A model generated the notes under the pieces. It saw only the letters and a program-made list of their open reading frames with translations, had not been told where the DNA came from and ran no database searches. The position numbers were made by a program, and so were the translations under genes. From Flavobacteriales bacterium (GTDB lineage: Bacteria; Bacteroidota; Bacteroidia; Flavobacteriales_D; Sanyastnellaceae): 34,910 bases of DNA. The stretch spans positions 1 to 34,910 of the forward strand of contig NYSX01000061.1 in NCBI GenBank assembly GCA_002683345.1, read 5' to 3'. Below, one piece after another: positions 16,638 through 24,450 of this stretch; position 1 is the first letter of the stretch; every line of letters begins with the position of its first letter.

Positions 16638-16652
16638 TCCTTCGAAGGATCA
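16635..16652. repeat. Perfect 18-bp palindrome joining two stop codons
   Basis: TGATCCTTCGAAGGATCA is its own reverse complement. Its first three bases are the stop codon of the DivIC-like gene and its last three are the stop codon of the convergent rhomboid gene. The transcripts could form a 7-bp stem with a TTCG loop on either strand. No T-tract follows, so a simple intrinsic terminator is not supported. Confidence 0.6.
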
Positions 16653-17252
16653 TGACAACAGCCCTTGCAGGGCCTGAATGAATCGTGGAACGGCGCTTGG
16701 GACAAAAAGAACGACCCAAGCCACACCCACGAGTGCGCCGCCAAGGTGCGCATCGTGTGCAATGCGTGTGCGACCGCGTTGTTGCATTCGGCTTTCGTAC
16801 CAAAAGAAGAGCATCCCTGCCAACACCGCCGGCATGGGGATGACAAAAAACAGCAGCAACGTGTGCGTGGGATGGAGCACAATGAACGCAAGCAGCACAG
16901 CACTGACCGCACCTGACGCTCCCAGACTGGCATAGGATGGATTGTGCTTGTGCTTTTGCAAAGCGGGGATGGCACCGGCCACAATGCCTGCAACGTAGAG
17001 CGCAGGAAAGCCCATCCACCCCAACCCGGCCAACTCGGTGTTCACCACGCGCCCAAACTCGTAGAGCACGAACATGTTGAACGCCAAGTGCATCCAATCG
17101 GCATGCACAAAAGCATGGGTGATCACCCGGTGCCACTCCTTGTGGGTGTGGCAACGAAATGGAACAAGCATCCACTTCGATTTGTCAGGGCGCTCCATGA
17201 GCTGCCACGAGACGAGCACAGTCCCCAACACGACCAAGGTCACCACATTCAT
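16650..17252 (-). CDS. Rhomboid family intramembrane serine protease
   Basis: 200 residues with about six membrane helices. The catalytic Ser113 is in GASGAVSAV (111-119) and the catalytic His169 in AHLGGALVGV, each in a membrane helix; the oxyanion-hole HADWMHLAFNMF (50-61), with Asn59, matches the usual HxxxN region. Rhomboids cut other membrane proteins within or near the bilayer. Here the substrate is unknown. The gene begins three bases after the DUF4440 gene and belongs to the ychF transcription unit. Its stop codon is part of an 18-bp palindrome shared with the convergent DivIC-like gene. Confidence 0.9.
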   Translation of the reverse strand: MNVVTLVVLGTVLVSWQLMERPDKSKWMLVPFRCHTHKEWHRVITHAFVHADWMHLAFNMFVLYEFGRVVNTELAGLGWMGFPALYVAGIVAGAIPALQKHKHNPSYASLGASGAVSAVLLAFIVLHPTHTLLLFFVIPMPAVLAGMLFFWYESRMQQRGRTRIAHDAHLGGALVGVAWVVLFVPSAVPRFIQALQGLLS

Positions 17253-17255
17253 GAC

Positions 17256-17711
17256 TCAAGAACTGTGGTCCGCCACGATGAGCCACGTGCCATCCAACTT
17301 CCGCCAGAGCAGCGTGTACATGCCCTCTGCATCCTCCTGCGCCTCTTTCTTCAGCGCCCACTTCCCCATCAACCAACCGGCATGGTCTCCAAGCGAAATC
17401 CATTGGAGGTTTTGGAAGGTCAATGTGCCCATCGCAGATGCGTCAGGATATCCCGTCATGTAACGCTTCAGCGTGGCCTCATGGCCGTACGTCACACCCG
17501 ACTTGCCAATGAACATCAGAGAATCGCTGGGCAAGTAGCCCTCCATGAAGCCCACAAGGTCCGCGTGGTTCCAAGCGTCTTGCTGCCGCTGCATGGTGGC
17601 AGCGACCGCCTCTGGCATGCCGGGCACACGCAAGGAGGATAGATCCTCACTTTGCCCGAAACCGGCGAACACGACCGCCCAGGCCAACGTGACGTAAAAC
17701 ACCTTACACAT
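17256..17711 (-). CDS. Exported DUF4440/NTF2-like protein
   Basis: 151 residues from ATG 17711. A signal peptide covers about residues 1-20 (MCKVFYVTLAWAVVFAGFGQ). The remainder has the SnoaL/NTF2-like cone fold of DUF4440: an N-terminal helix (VAATMQRQQDAWNHADLVGFMEGY), then beta strands such as DSLMFIGKSGVTYGHEATL and a terminal WLIVADHSS. The family holds small-molecule-binding and enzyme-like proteins with no common reaction, so the function stays open. The start codon lies inside the end of ychF (eight-base overlap), and the rhomboid gene begins three bases after the stop. The frame is open upstream of 17711 but that part lies in ychF. Confidence 0.8.
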   Translation of the reverse strand: MCKVFYVTLAWAVVFAGFGQSEDLSSLRVPGMPEAVAATMQRQQDAWNHADLVGFMEGYLPSDSLMFIGKSGVTYGHEATLKRYMTGYPDASAMGTLTFQNLQWISLGDHAGWLMGKWALKKEAQEDAEGMYTLLWRKLDGTWLIVADHSS

Positions 17712-18801
17712 TGAAACGGAAGTGCATGATGTCTCCGTCCTCCACCACGTACTCCTTCCCTTCCACGCTGAGCTTGCCCGCTTCCTTGACAGCCAATTCT
17801 GAGCCCAACGCCACGTAGTCGTTGTATTTGGCAACTTCGGCGCGAATGAATCCCTTTTGAAAGTCGGTGTGGATCACGCCCGCGGCTTGAGGGGCTGTGT
17901 AACCGCGACGAATGGTCCAAGCGCGCACTTCCTTCTCTCCAGCAGTGAAGTAGGTCTGCAAGTCGAGCAACGCATAGGCTTCGCGAATCAATTTCGCCAC
18001 ACCAGGCTCATCCAAGCCGAGGTCTGTGAGGAACATGTCGCGCTCCTCCGGATCTTCGAGTTCGGCAATGTCCGCTTCAATGGCTGCACCAAGAACGAGC
18101 ACGCCGGCACCCTCTTCCTGCGCCACGGCACGTACGCGCTCCACGTGGGCATTCCCATTGACCACAGAACCTTCGTCCACGTTGCACACGTACAGAATGG
18201 GCTTGGCGGTCAGCAATTGCATTTCGCTCATCAATGGCGCTTCGAATTCTTCGAGCTCGAGGCCGCGTGCGCTCTTTCCTTGTTCCAGGTGTTCCACGAG
18301 ACGGGTGTAAAACGTCATCTGCTTCACCGCCTCTTTGTCACCGGTTTGGGCGGCTTTCTTCACTTTCGACATCCGTGATTCCACCGTCTCCAAGTCTTTG
18401 AGCTGCAACTCAATGTCGATGACCTCCTTGTCGCGGATCGGATCAATGCTTCCGTCGACGTGCACAATGTTGTCGTCTTCAAAACAACGCAGCACGTGAA
18501 GGATGGCATCCGTTGTGCGGATGTTGCCCAAAAACTTGTTCCCAAGCCCCTCTCCCTTGCTCGCGCCCTTCACGAGCCCCGCAATGTCGACGATTTCTAC
18601 AGTGGTGGGAATGACGTTTTGAGGTTGCACCAGTTCCGCGAGTTTGTTCAATCGAGGGTCCGGCACCGTGATCACCCCAAGGTTGGGCTCAATCGTGCAA
18701 AAAGGGAAGTTTGCACTTTGGGCCTTGGCGTTAGAAAGACAGTTGAAGAGGGTTGATTTGCCGACATTGGGAAGGCCGACGATGCCACATTGCAGAGCCA
18801 T
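17704..18801 (-). CDS. ychF: Ribosome-associated ATPase YchF (OLA1)
   Basis: 365 residues from ATG 18801 (MALQCGIVGLPNVGKST), the family's standard start and length; the longer open frame to 18885 crosses the promoter. The P-loop is GLPNVGKST (9-17) and the base-specificity motif is NVDEG in place of the GTPase NKxD, which explains why YchF prefers ATP over GTP. The C-terminal TGS-like domain ends GDIMHFRFNV, as in E. coli. YchF binds ribosomes and affects oxidative-stress responses and translation start fidelity. It heads a unit with the DUF4440 and rhomboid genes. A well-formed promoter lies just upstream. Confidence 0.96.
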   Translation of the reverse strand: MALQCGIVGLPNVGKSTLFNCLSNAKAQSANFPFCTIEPNLGVITVPDPRLNKLAELVQPQNVIPTTVEIVDIAGLVKGASKGEGLGNKFLGNIRTTDAILHVLRCFEDDNIVHVDGSIDPIRDKEVIDIELQLKDLETVESRMSKVKKAAQTGDKEAVKQMTFYTRLVEHLEQGKSARGLELEEFEAPLMSEMQLLTAKPILYVCNVDEGSVVNGNAHVERVRAVAQEEGAGVLVLGAAIEADIAELEDPEERDMFLTDLGLDEPGVAKLIREAYALLDLQTYFTAGEKEVRAWTIRRGYTAPQAAGVIHTDFQKGFIRAEVAKYNDYVALGSELAVKEAGKLSVEGKEYVVEDGDIMHFRFNV

Positions 18802-18826
18802 GAGATGAGTGGGGTGAGATGAGCTG

Positions 18827-18856
18827 CAAAGGTACGGCGTGCACCCCCTCCGCAAA
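18827..18856 (-). promoter_or_regulatory. ychF promoter (-33 TTTG, -7 TACCTTTG)
   Basis: On the minus strand TTTG (18853-18856) is followed after 18 bases by TACCTTTG (18827-18834). Both boxes and the spacing match the Bacteroidota primary promoter consensus, the best match in this window. Transcription would begin about 20 bases upstream of the ychF ATG. Confidence 0.7.
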
Positions 18857-18914
18857 GCCATCCTCGTTTTCCAATGTTTTTTCACAACGGGCCATCCTCC
18901 CCCCGCACTTCAGG

Positions 18915-18922
18915 TACTTTTG
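18915..18922 (+). promoter_or_regulatory. -7 promoter box of the transketolase operon
   Basis: TACTTTTG matches TAnnTTTG but ends only four bases before the ATG of the transketolase N-subunit gene. A start five to seven bases after the box would make the mRNA leaderless or nearly so. There is no -33 TTTG at normal spacing. Confidence 0.45.
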
Positions 18923-18926
18923 CCCC

Positions 18927-19769
18927 ATGAATTCCACAGAATTGACAGCGCTTGCGACGCAGGTTCGCCGCGACATCGTCCGCATGGTCCACGCAGTGCA
19001 AAGTGGCCACCCCGGTGGCTCCTTGGGGTGCACCGATTTGTTGGTGCAATTGTACTTCGACACGATGAACATCAGCCCTGATGCGTTCGACATGGACGGC
19101 CACGGTGAGGATGTCTTTTTCTTGTCCAACGGGCACATCAGTCCCGTGTGGTACAGCGTGCTCGCCCGACGCGGGTACTTCCCTGTGGAAGAACTCAGCA
19201 CCTTTCGAAAGCTCAACAGCCGCCTCCAAGGCCACCCCGCCACGGAAGAAGGCCTCCCAGGCATCCGCGTGGCCTCGGGCTCCTTGGGCCAAGGGTTGTC
19301 CGTCGCACTCGGTGCTGCCCAAGTCAAGTCATTGAATGGCGAGGACACCTGGGTGTACTCCCTCCACGGCGACGGCGAATTGCAAGAGGGCCAAATCTGG
19401 GAAGCTGCCATGTACGCCGCCCACCACAAAGTCGACAACATCTTGTCGTTCATCGATTGCAATGGACAGCAAATCGACGGAAGCACCGAGGACGTGATGT
19501 CTCTCGGCGATTTGGCGGGCAAGTGGAAGGCCTTTGGCTGGCGCGTCTTGACGTGCGATGGCCACGATTTTGCCGACCTGCAGCGCGTCATCAAAGAGGC
19601 CCACGGCCAACGTGGCTCGGGGATTCCCACAGTGGTCTTGATGAAAACCGACATGGGCAAGGGTGTGGACTTCATGGAAGGCACGCACAAGTGGCACGGC
19701 ATAGCGCCAAGTGACGATCAGCTGGCCGACGCACTGAACCAGCTTGAATCGACGTTGGAGGATTATTGA
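18927..19769 (+). CDS. Transketolase, N-terminal subunit
   Basis: 280 residues covering the thiamine-diphosphate pyrophosphate-binding half of transketolase. The start MNSTELTALATQVRRDIVRM is typical. Visible: SGHPGGSLG (26-34), GHPATEEGLPGIRVASGSLGQG, and the Mg-ThDP motif HGDGELQEGQ (147-156) through N180 in SFIDCNGQQIDG. The active enzyme needs the separate C-terminal subunit (21191-22156) and moves two-carbon units between sugar phosphates in the pentose phosphate pathway. In Bacteroidota the two halves are often separate adjacent genes; here a VWA-domain gene stands between them. Divergent from ychF with 125 bases between. Confidence 0.95.
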   Translation: MNSTELTALATQVRRDIVRMVHAVQSGHPGGSLGCTDLLVQLYFDTMNISPDAFDMDGHGEDVFFLSNGHISPVWYSVLARRGYFPVEELSTFRKLNSRLQGHPATEEGLPGIRVASGSLGQGLSVALGAAQVKSLNGEDTWVYSLHGDGELQEGQIWEAAMYAAHHKVDNILSFIDCNGQQIDGSTEDVMSLGDLAGKWKAFGWRVLTCDGHDFADLQRVIKEAHGQRGSGIPTVVLMKTDMGKGVDFMEGTHKWHGIAPSDDQLADALNQLESTLEDY

Positions 19770-19782
19770 TCCTTTGCCGCAC

Positions 19783-21198
19783 ATGATTTCCCTTCAAGCC
19801 ACACTCCCCTCGTCGTGGGGTCAACTCCTTCTGGGTTGCCTCTTGACGTTGTGCACGCTTGAAGGCCAAAGCCAGGTCCAAGTCGAGGGCGAAGCGCTTC
19901 CCACACGCATCCTCTTCGTCTTTGATGCCTCCAACAGCATGAATGCGTTTTGGGGTGGGCATCGAAAAATTGAAACCGCGTCCAACCTCCTCAGCGAAAC
20001 ACTCAAGGAACTCCACCAGGGGAACCAACTCGAATTGGGGCTTCGCGTCTATGGGCACGGAACGAAGCACGTTCCCGGTAATCAGGATTGCGACGACACC
20101 GAGCTCGTGGTGCCCTTCGGAAGGGCGAACAACCTCATCATCAAACAAACACTCGGGCGCATCCGTGCACAAGGCACCACACCGATTGCCCGCTCGCTCG
20201 AACAAGCCGCGTACGATTTTCCTGACGCGCCGGGTCGCAACGTGATCATCCTCATCACGGACGGCATCGAAGCTTGCGACGAAGACCCCTGTGCCGTGAG
20301 CCGCGCCTTGCAGGCCAAAGGAATCGTGGTGAAGCCCTTTGTCATTGGCATGGGCATTGAGGAAGACATGGCCAAAGGACTTCGGTGCATCGGCAATTTC
20401 TACGATGCGGCGGACCCCGTAGCGTTTGAGCACGTGCTGCAGCTTGTGTTGGAGCAAGCATTGCACAACACCACCCTGCACATTGAGTTGCTCGATGACG
20501 CGGGAGAACCCGTGGTCAGTGATTTGGCCTATTCGTTCACGGACATGCGCACGGAAGTGCACGACCCACAATGGGTGCACACCATGCGTTGGGGCCACGC
20601 GCCTGACACCGTCTACGTCGACCCCCTCCCGACATACGCGTTCACGGTGCACAGCACCCCTCCACGCAAGCTGGATTCGATTGTTCTGAACCCCGGCGTG
20701 CACAATGTTTTGACCGTGCCAAACATGGGACAAGGACACCTCACGCCTCAGTTTGCCCGCGGCGTCCGCACGGATTACGGTTCGTTTGATGTAGAGTGGC
20801 GGATGTCCGACAGCTGCGCGTCGTTCTTCGCGAGTCCCATCGGACAGGAATTGAGGCTGTGCACGGGCACGTACGACGTGCTCTTCCCCACGCACCCTCC
20901 CACCCTTGTGCGGAACGTGGAAGTCCAAGAAAACAAGCGAAGCGCTGTGGAAATCCCGGCGCCGGGTTCCTTGGTCGTTCAAACCGCAACATCTGGCCAT
21001 GCCGTGGTGGTGGATGCCCAAACCTTGCAACCTGTGTTCCAATTTGAACCCGGGCAGCTCGTCGGCAAACACACCTTGCAACCGGGTGACTACACCCTCA
21101 TCTTCCGCGCGAGAAACGCGCGCGGCACCTTGTACAGCATTCGAGAATCATTCACCATCGCCTCAGGCAACACCACCAACCTCAACATCCATGGTTGA
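19783..21198 (+). CDS. Exported von Willebrand factor A domain protein
   Basis: 471 residues from ATG 19783. A signal peptide spans about residues 1-30 (hydrophobic core QLLLGCLLTLCTL). The VWA domain (about 42-215) has a complete metal-ion site: DASNS (48-52), the Thr in GTTPIA (131-136), and the Asp of ILITDGIEA (157-164). Paired cysteines near CDEDPC suggest a folded extracytoplasmic domain. The remaining 250 residues look like beta-sandwich modules, with repeated patterns such as PPRKLDSIVLNPGVHNVLTV and HTLQPGDYTLIF. The role is unknown; VWA proteins usually mediate binding. It starts 13 bases after the N-half transketolase gene and overlaps the C-half by eight bases, so it is made from the same mRNA. 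Confidence 0.85.
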   Translation: MISLQATLPSSWGQLLLGCLLTLCTLEGQSQVQVEGEALPTRILFVFDASNSMNAFWGGHRKIETASNLLSETLKELHQGNQLELGLRVYGHGTKHVPGNQDCDDTELVVPFGRANNLIIKQTLGRIRAQGTTPIARSLEQAAYDFPDAPGRNVIILITDGIEACDEDPCAVSRALQAKGIVVKPFVIGMGIEEDMAKGLRCIGNFYDAADPVAFEHVLQLVLEQALHNTTLHIELLDDAGEPVVSDLAYSFTDMRTEVHDPQWVHTMRWGHAPDTVYVDPLPTYAFTVHSTPPRKLDSIVLNPGVHNVLTVPNMGQGHLTPQFARGVRTDYGSFDVEWRMSDSCASFFASPIGQELRLCTGTYDVLFPTHPPTLVRNVEVQENKRSAVEIPAPGSLVVQTATSGHAVVVDAQTLQPVFQFEPGQLVGKHTLQPGDYTLIFRARNARGTLYSIRESFTIASGNTTNLNIHG

Positions 21199-22156
21199 CA
21201 CCCACCACATCACTCTCTCGCCCACGGAATCCAAAGACACGCGCTCGGGATTTGGGCAAGGTTTGCTCGAAGCCGGGCAGCAAAACGACAACGTCCTCGG
21301 ACTGTGTGCTGACTTGACGGGCTCGCTCAAAATGAACGCCTTCAAAGACGCCTTCCCTGAGCGCTTTTTTCAAGTCGGCATTGCGGAAGCCAACATGATG
21401 GGCGTGGCCGCAGGAATGACCATCGGAGGCAAGATTCCCTTCACCGGGACCTTCGCCAACTTCTCAACGGGACGCGTGTACGACCAAATTCGCCAAAGCA
21501 TTGCCTACTCCGAGAAGAACGTCAAAATCTGCGCGTCACACGCGGGGTTGACCTTGGGTGAAGATGGTGCGACCCACCAGATTTTGGAAGACATCGGCAT
21601 GATGAAGATGCTTCCCAATATGACGGTGGTGGTTCCTGCAGACTACGAACAAACCCGCCAAGCCACATTGGCCATCGCGAAGCATCACGGTCCCGTGTAC
21701 CTCCGGTTCGGGCGTCCGAAGGTGCCGGTGTTCATTGACGCCGAGGCCCCCTTCGAGTTGGGCAAAATCCAAAAGGTGATTTCAGGCGCGGACCTCACCA
21801 TTGCCGCGTGTGGTCACCTCGTGTGGGAGGCGATTCAGGCTGCTGTCGAACTCGCCAAAGACGGCATTCACGCAGAGGTCCTCAACGTGCACACGATCAA
21901 GCCGCTTGACGAAAAGACGTTGATTGAGTCCGCTCAAAAAACAGGACATGTCCTCGTCGCCGAGGAGCACCAACGTCTCGGTGGTCTCGGCAGCAGTGTG
22001 GCGCAATGTCTGGGCGCAAACCACCCCACCGCGATGGATTTTGTGGCCGTGGAAGACCAATTTGGGGAAAGCGGCAAACCCGCGCAATTGATGCAGAAAT
22101 ACGGCTTGGATGCCGCTTCGATTGTACGCAAGTCCAAGGCTTTGCTCGGCAAATAA
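21191..22156 (+). CDS. Transketolase, C-terminal subunit
   Basis: 321 residues from ATG 21191. This is the pyrimidine-binding half plus the C-terminal domain. The catalytic Glu66 lies in FFQVGIAEANMMGVAAGM and is followed by FTGTFANFSTGRVYDQIRQS. ASHAGLTLGEDGATHQ and YLRFGRPKVPVF are also family hallmarks, and the C-terminal domain has VLVAEEHQRLGGLGSSVA. It pairs with the N-subunit encoded upstream. The start codon lies inside the VWA gene (eight-base overlap), so its translation probably depends on ribosomes finishing the VWA protein. A strong terminator follows 18 bases after the stop. Confidence 0.95.
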   Translation: MVDTHHITLSPTESKDTRSGFGQGLLEAGQQNDNVLGLCADLTGSLKMNAFKDAFPERFFQVGIAEANMMGVAAGMTIGGKIPFTGTFANFSTGRVYDQIRQSIAYSEKNVKICASHAGLTLGEDGATHQILEDIGMMKMLPNMTVVVPADYEQTRQATLAIAKHHGPVYLRFGRPKVPVFIDAEAPFELGKIQKVISGADLTIAACGHLVWEAIQAAVELAKDGIHAEVLNVHTIKPLDEKTLIESAQKTGHVLVAEEHQRLGGLGSSVAQCLGANHPTAMDFVAVEDQFGESGKPAQLMQKYGLDAASIVRKSKALLGK

Positions 22157-22174
22157 AGCTTCGAATGGAGCCAC

Positions 22175-22205
22175 GAAAAAGGGCAGCTTCTGGCTGCCCT
22201 TTTTC
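22175..22205. terminator. Bidirectional Rho-independent terminator
   Basis: A perfect 13-bp stem (arms 22175-22187 and 22193-22205, outer parts GAAAAA/TTTTTC, inner parts GGGCAGC/GCTGCCC) with a five-base loop. The A and T runs give a usable T-tract on both strands, so it ends both the transketolase operon and the convergent dapA transcript. Confidence 0.92.
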
Positions 22206-22237
22206 ATGGTCGCGATTTCACAACATCCATGGTGGTG

Positions 22238-23137
22238 TCAATGCGCTGACACCTCCAATGCGGCAATCGCCGCGTACAATTTGTCCTTCAGCGCAGCAGA
22301 TGCCTTCGTCAACGGCAAGCGCACATCCCCTTCACACAAGCCAAGATGATTCATCGCAGCTTTGATGCCTGCCGGATTGCCCTCTTCAAACATGAGCGCC
22401 ATCAAAGGCTTCAATGTGGCGTGGGTGCTTCTCGCCTCGTGGGTTTGTCCAAAAGACGCTTGTTCCACCATGGCGGCCATGGGCTTCGGAAACGCGTTGC
22501 CCAGGACAGAAATCAATCCGTCCGCCCCCATGGCCACCGTGGGCATGGCGAGGGCATCGTCGCCTGACCACACTGCAAAATGGGCCGGCCGGCTTGCGAG
22601 GATGTCGCCGATTTGTTCCAAATCACCGCTCGCCTCCTTGATGCCAATCACGTTGGGATGCTCGGCCAAGGCCAAGGTGGTCGCTGCCGACATGTTGCAT
22701 GAGGTCCGACCAGGAACGTTGTACAAGATGACAGGACGTTGGGCGGCATCCGCGACCGCAGTGTAATGCGCCTTCAATCCCTCTTGGCCGGGCTTGTTGT
22801 ACGCGGGGGTGGCCACCAAAAATGCGGCCACGCCATTCACGTCCCAGCCATGAATCCGTTCACACAATTCCGCCGTGTTGTTTCCCGTGACTCCGACCAC
22901 CACAGGCAGCCTTCCCGCATTGACCTCCAAGACGAAGTCCACCACGCGACGTTGCTCAGCGGCACTCAACGTAGGCGTCTCTCCTGTGGTGCCCAGCACC
23001 ACGAGGAAGGCTGTGCCGCCTTCGATTTGGTGCTCCACCATGCGCTGCAGCGCCGGAAAGTCCACGTTTCCTTGTTCGTTGAAAGGCGTCACCATCGCGA
23101 CACCCAAACCGTGAAGTGAAGACAGAACTTGGGTCAT
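22238..23137 (-). CDS. dapA: 4-hydroxy-tetrahydrodipicolinate synthase
   Basis: 299 residues, the usual size of this (beta/alpha)8 class I aldolase. It condenses pyruvate and aspartate semialdehyde, the first committed step to lysine and meso-diaminopimelate. The Schiff-base lysine is Lys167 in GIKEASGD, the catalytic triad residues are Thr51 (in LGTTGETPTL, 49-58) and Tyr139 in ILYNVPGRT. The start ATG 23137 overlaps the stop of the DUF6913 gene by four bases. No other lysine-pathway gene is in the window. The shared terminator at 22175-22205 follows. Confidence 0.95.
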   Translation of the reverse strand: MTQVLSSLHGLGVAMVTPFNEQGNVDFPALQRMVEHQIEGGTAFLVVLGTTGETPTLSAAEQRRVVDFVLEVNAGRLPVVVGVTGNNTAELCERIHGWDVNGVAAFLVATPAYNKPGQEGLKAHYTAVADAAQRPVILYNVPGRTSCNMSAATTLALAEHPNVIGIKEASGDLEQIGDILASRPAHFAVWSGDDALAMPTVAMGADGLISVLGNAFPKPMAAMVEQASFGQTHEARSTHATLKPLMALMFEEGNPAGIKAAMNHLGLCEGDVRLPLTKASAALKDKLYAAIAALEVSAH

Positions 23138-23841
23138 TGCAAGTCGATTTTGTTCAAGAAGACAATGGTGCGTTCGGTATGTTCACGCCACTCGTCCATG
23201 GGGTCCTGAAGGATCACGTCAACCTCTTCAAGTTCCTCTGGATCCTCCGAGGGTTCGCGCACGAGCTGCAAATCCAAATCCTTGTTCCAATCCACGTTCT
23301 CCACCCCCACCTTCATTCCGGCGGCACTCGCGCGAACAATGAACTTCAAGGGAAGGACAGGATCGAGTTCCAGATCAATCAAAATGTCGAATGGCGTGTC
23401 TACGAAGGCCTCAAATTCCTTGACAGGCCAACCGTACCAATTCAAGTCGCCCTTGCAGAAGTAGCCTGAATCCAATTTTTTGACCAACCATGTGGGCGTA
23501 TCCTTCGTGTCCTCATGGACATAGCTCATCATGCCCACGCGCTTGACGCCAAATTCGTCCTTGAGCCTTTTGGCCAAAGCCTTGACTTCCCTGAAATGTG
23601 CGTGATCGCGTTCGAGATAGACGAGGCCCACGCTGCTGGCGCGACTCAAGGAACAGCCCTTGCGTTCGCGTTCCCCACTGCCCATCCGATTCAGGCGCCA
23701 AAGAAATATGCGTTCCTTCCAAGTCACGATTCCCAAAAATACTCGCGACCAGCCTCGTTTGCACGGCAAGAGACGCCGCAAAGCCGCCAAAGTTTCCCAC
23801 AGCACGAGAGAAAGTCGTGGGTTTTGGCACAATTCATGCAT
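23134..23841 (-). CDS. DUF6913 family protein
   Basis: Up to 235 residues. The C-terminal 170 residues look like DUF6913, a Bacteroidota-specific family of unknown function: SSVGLVYLERDHAHFREVKA near 76, then SGYFCKGDLNWYGWP, DTPFDILIDLELDPVLPLKF and a Gly-rich AAGMKVGVEN. The alternation of predicted strands and helices suggests a small Rossmann-like fold. The start is uncertain: the ATG at 23841 gives a longer N-terminus than usual for the family, with an amphipathic basic stretch (KERIFLWRLNRMGSGERERK). Its stop overlaps the dapA start (ATGA). Divergent from the lipoprotein gene with only 33 bases between. Confidence 0.7.
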   Translation of the reverse strand: MHELCQNPRLSLVLWETLAALRRLLPCKRGWSRVFLGIVTWKERIFLWRLNRMGSGERERKGCSLSRASSVGLVYLERDHAHFREVKALAKRLKDEFGVKRVGMMSYVHEDTKDTPTWLVKKLDSGYFCKGDLNWYGWPVKEFEAFVDTPFDILIDLELDPVLPLKFIVRASAAGMKVGVENVDWNKDLDLQLVREPSEDPEELEEVDVILQDPMDEWREHTERTIVFLNKIDLQ

Positions 23842-23874
23842 TCTTGATGGAAATTACCCTTCAAATCCAATCCA

Positions 23875-24429
23875 ATGAACCTCCGCATCTCCTCCCTCGC
23901 CATGGCTGCTGTCTTGGTCTTTGCTTCGCTCAGTTCTTGCTCCAACATGGAAGGAAACCAAGTCAAAACGCCGTTCTCAGGGAAGAAGTATTTGTCTGAT
24001 GCCCGGCATTTCCGCGCGGTGGGGATGGGACAAAGTGCCAACCTCAGCATTGCCAAGAGCAAAGCAGATCTCGAGTCGAAAAAGGCCCTGGCCCAACAAG
24101 TGCAAACCAACCTCAAGGTGGTGTCGGACAACTACGCGCAAGAACTGGTGGGCAACCAGGCTTCTGAGGCCATTGAGCGGTTTGAGACCCTGGCACGCGA
24201 GGTCACCAACACCACCATTGGAGACATTCGCACGTTGGGTGAAGACATCCGTCAGCTCGACGACAACACCTATCGCGTACATGTGGCCATTGAGGTGAAG
24301 AAAAAAGCCATGCTCCGTTTTTTGAAGGACAAAGCCCGGAACGACGCCAAAATCTCAGAGCTCGTCCGCTCTCAGATGGTCATGCTCCTCGACAAGGAAA
24401 TCGAGCGCCTCGACAGCGAGGAAAAGTAA
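23875..24429 (+). CDS. LPP20-like lipoprotein
   Basis: 184 residues with a lipoprotein signal peptide: MNLRISSLAMAAVLVFASLS followed by the lipobox LSSC, lipid Cys at residue 22. The mature part has the LPP20-type arrangement, a helix of alternating Ala/Ser/Lys (SANLSIAKSKADLESKKALA), then TNTTIGDIRTLGEDIRQLDD and a strand YRVHVAIEVKK. The C-terminal 45 residues are predicted as a charged helix (RFLKDKARNDAKISELVRSQ and on). It probably sits in the outer membrane or periplasmic face as a structural lipoprotein; nothing shows a specific role. It ends 21 bases from the convergent msrA gene. Confidence 0.82.
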   Translation: MNLRISSLAMAAVLVFASLSSCSNMEGNQVKTPFSGKKYLSDARHFRAVGMGQSANLSIAKSKADLESKKALAQQVQTNLKVVSDNYAQELVGNQASEAIERFETLAREVTNTTIGDIRTLGEDIRQLDDNTYRVHVAIEVKKKAMLRFLKDKARNDAKISELVRSQMVMLLDKEIERLDSEEK

Positions 24430-24450
24430 TCGCCTCTCGGAGTCCAACGT

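Noticed and set aside
19672-21081. A 469-codon open frame on the minus strand opposite the VWA gene
   Set aside because: It has no domain, start context or family resemblance. It is the complement of a GC-rich coding frame, and the plus-strand gene has a signal peptide and an intact MIDAS site.
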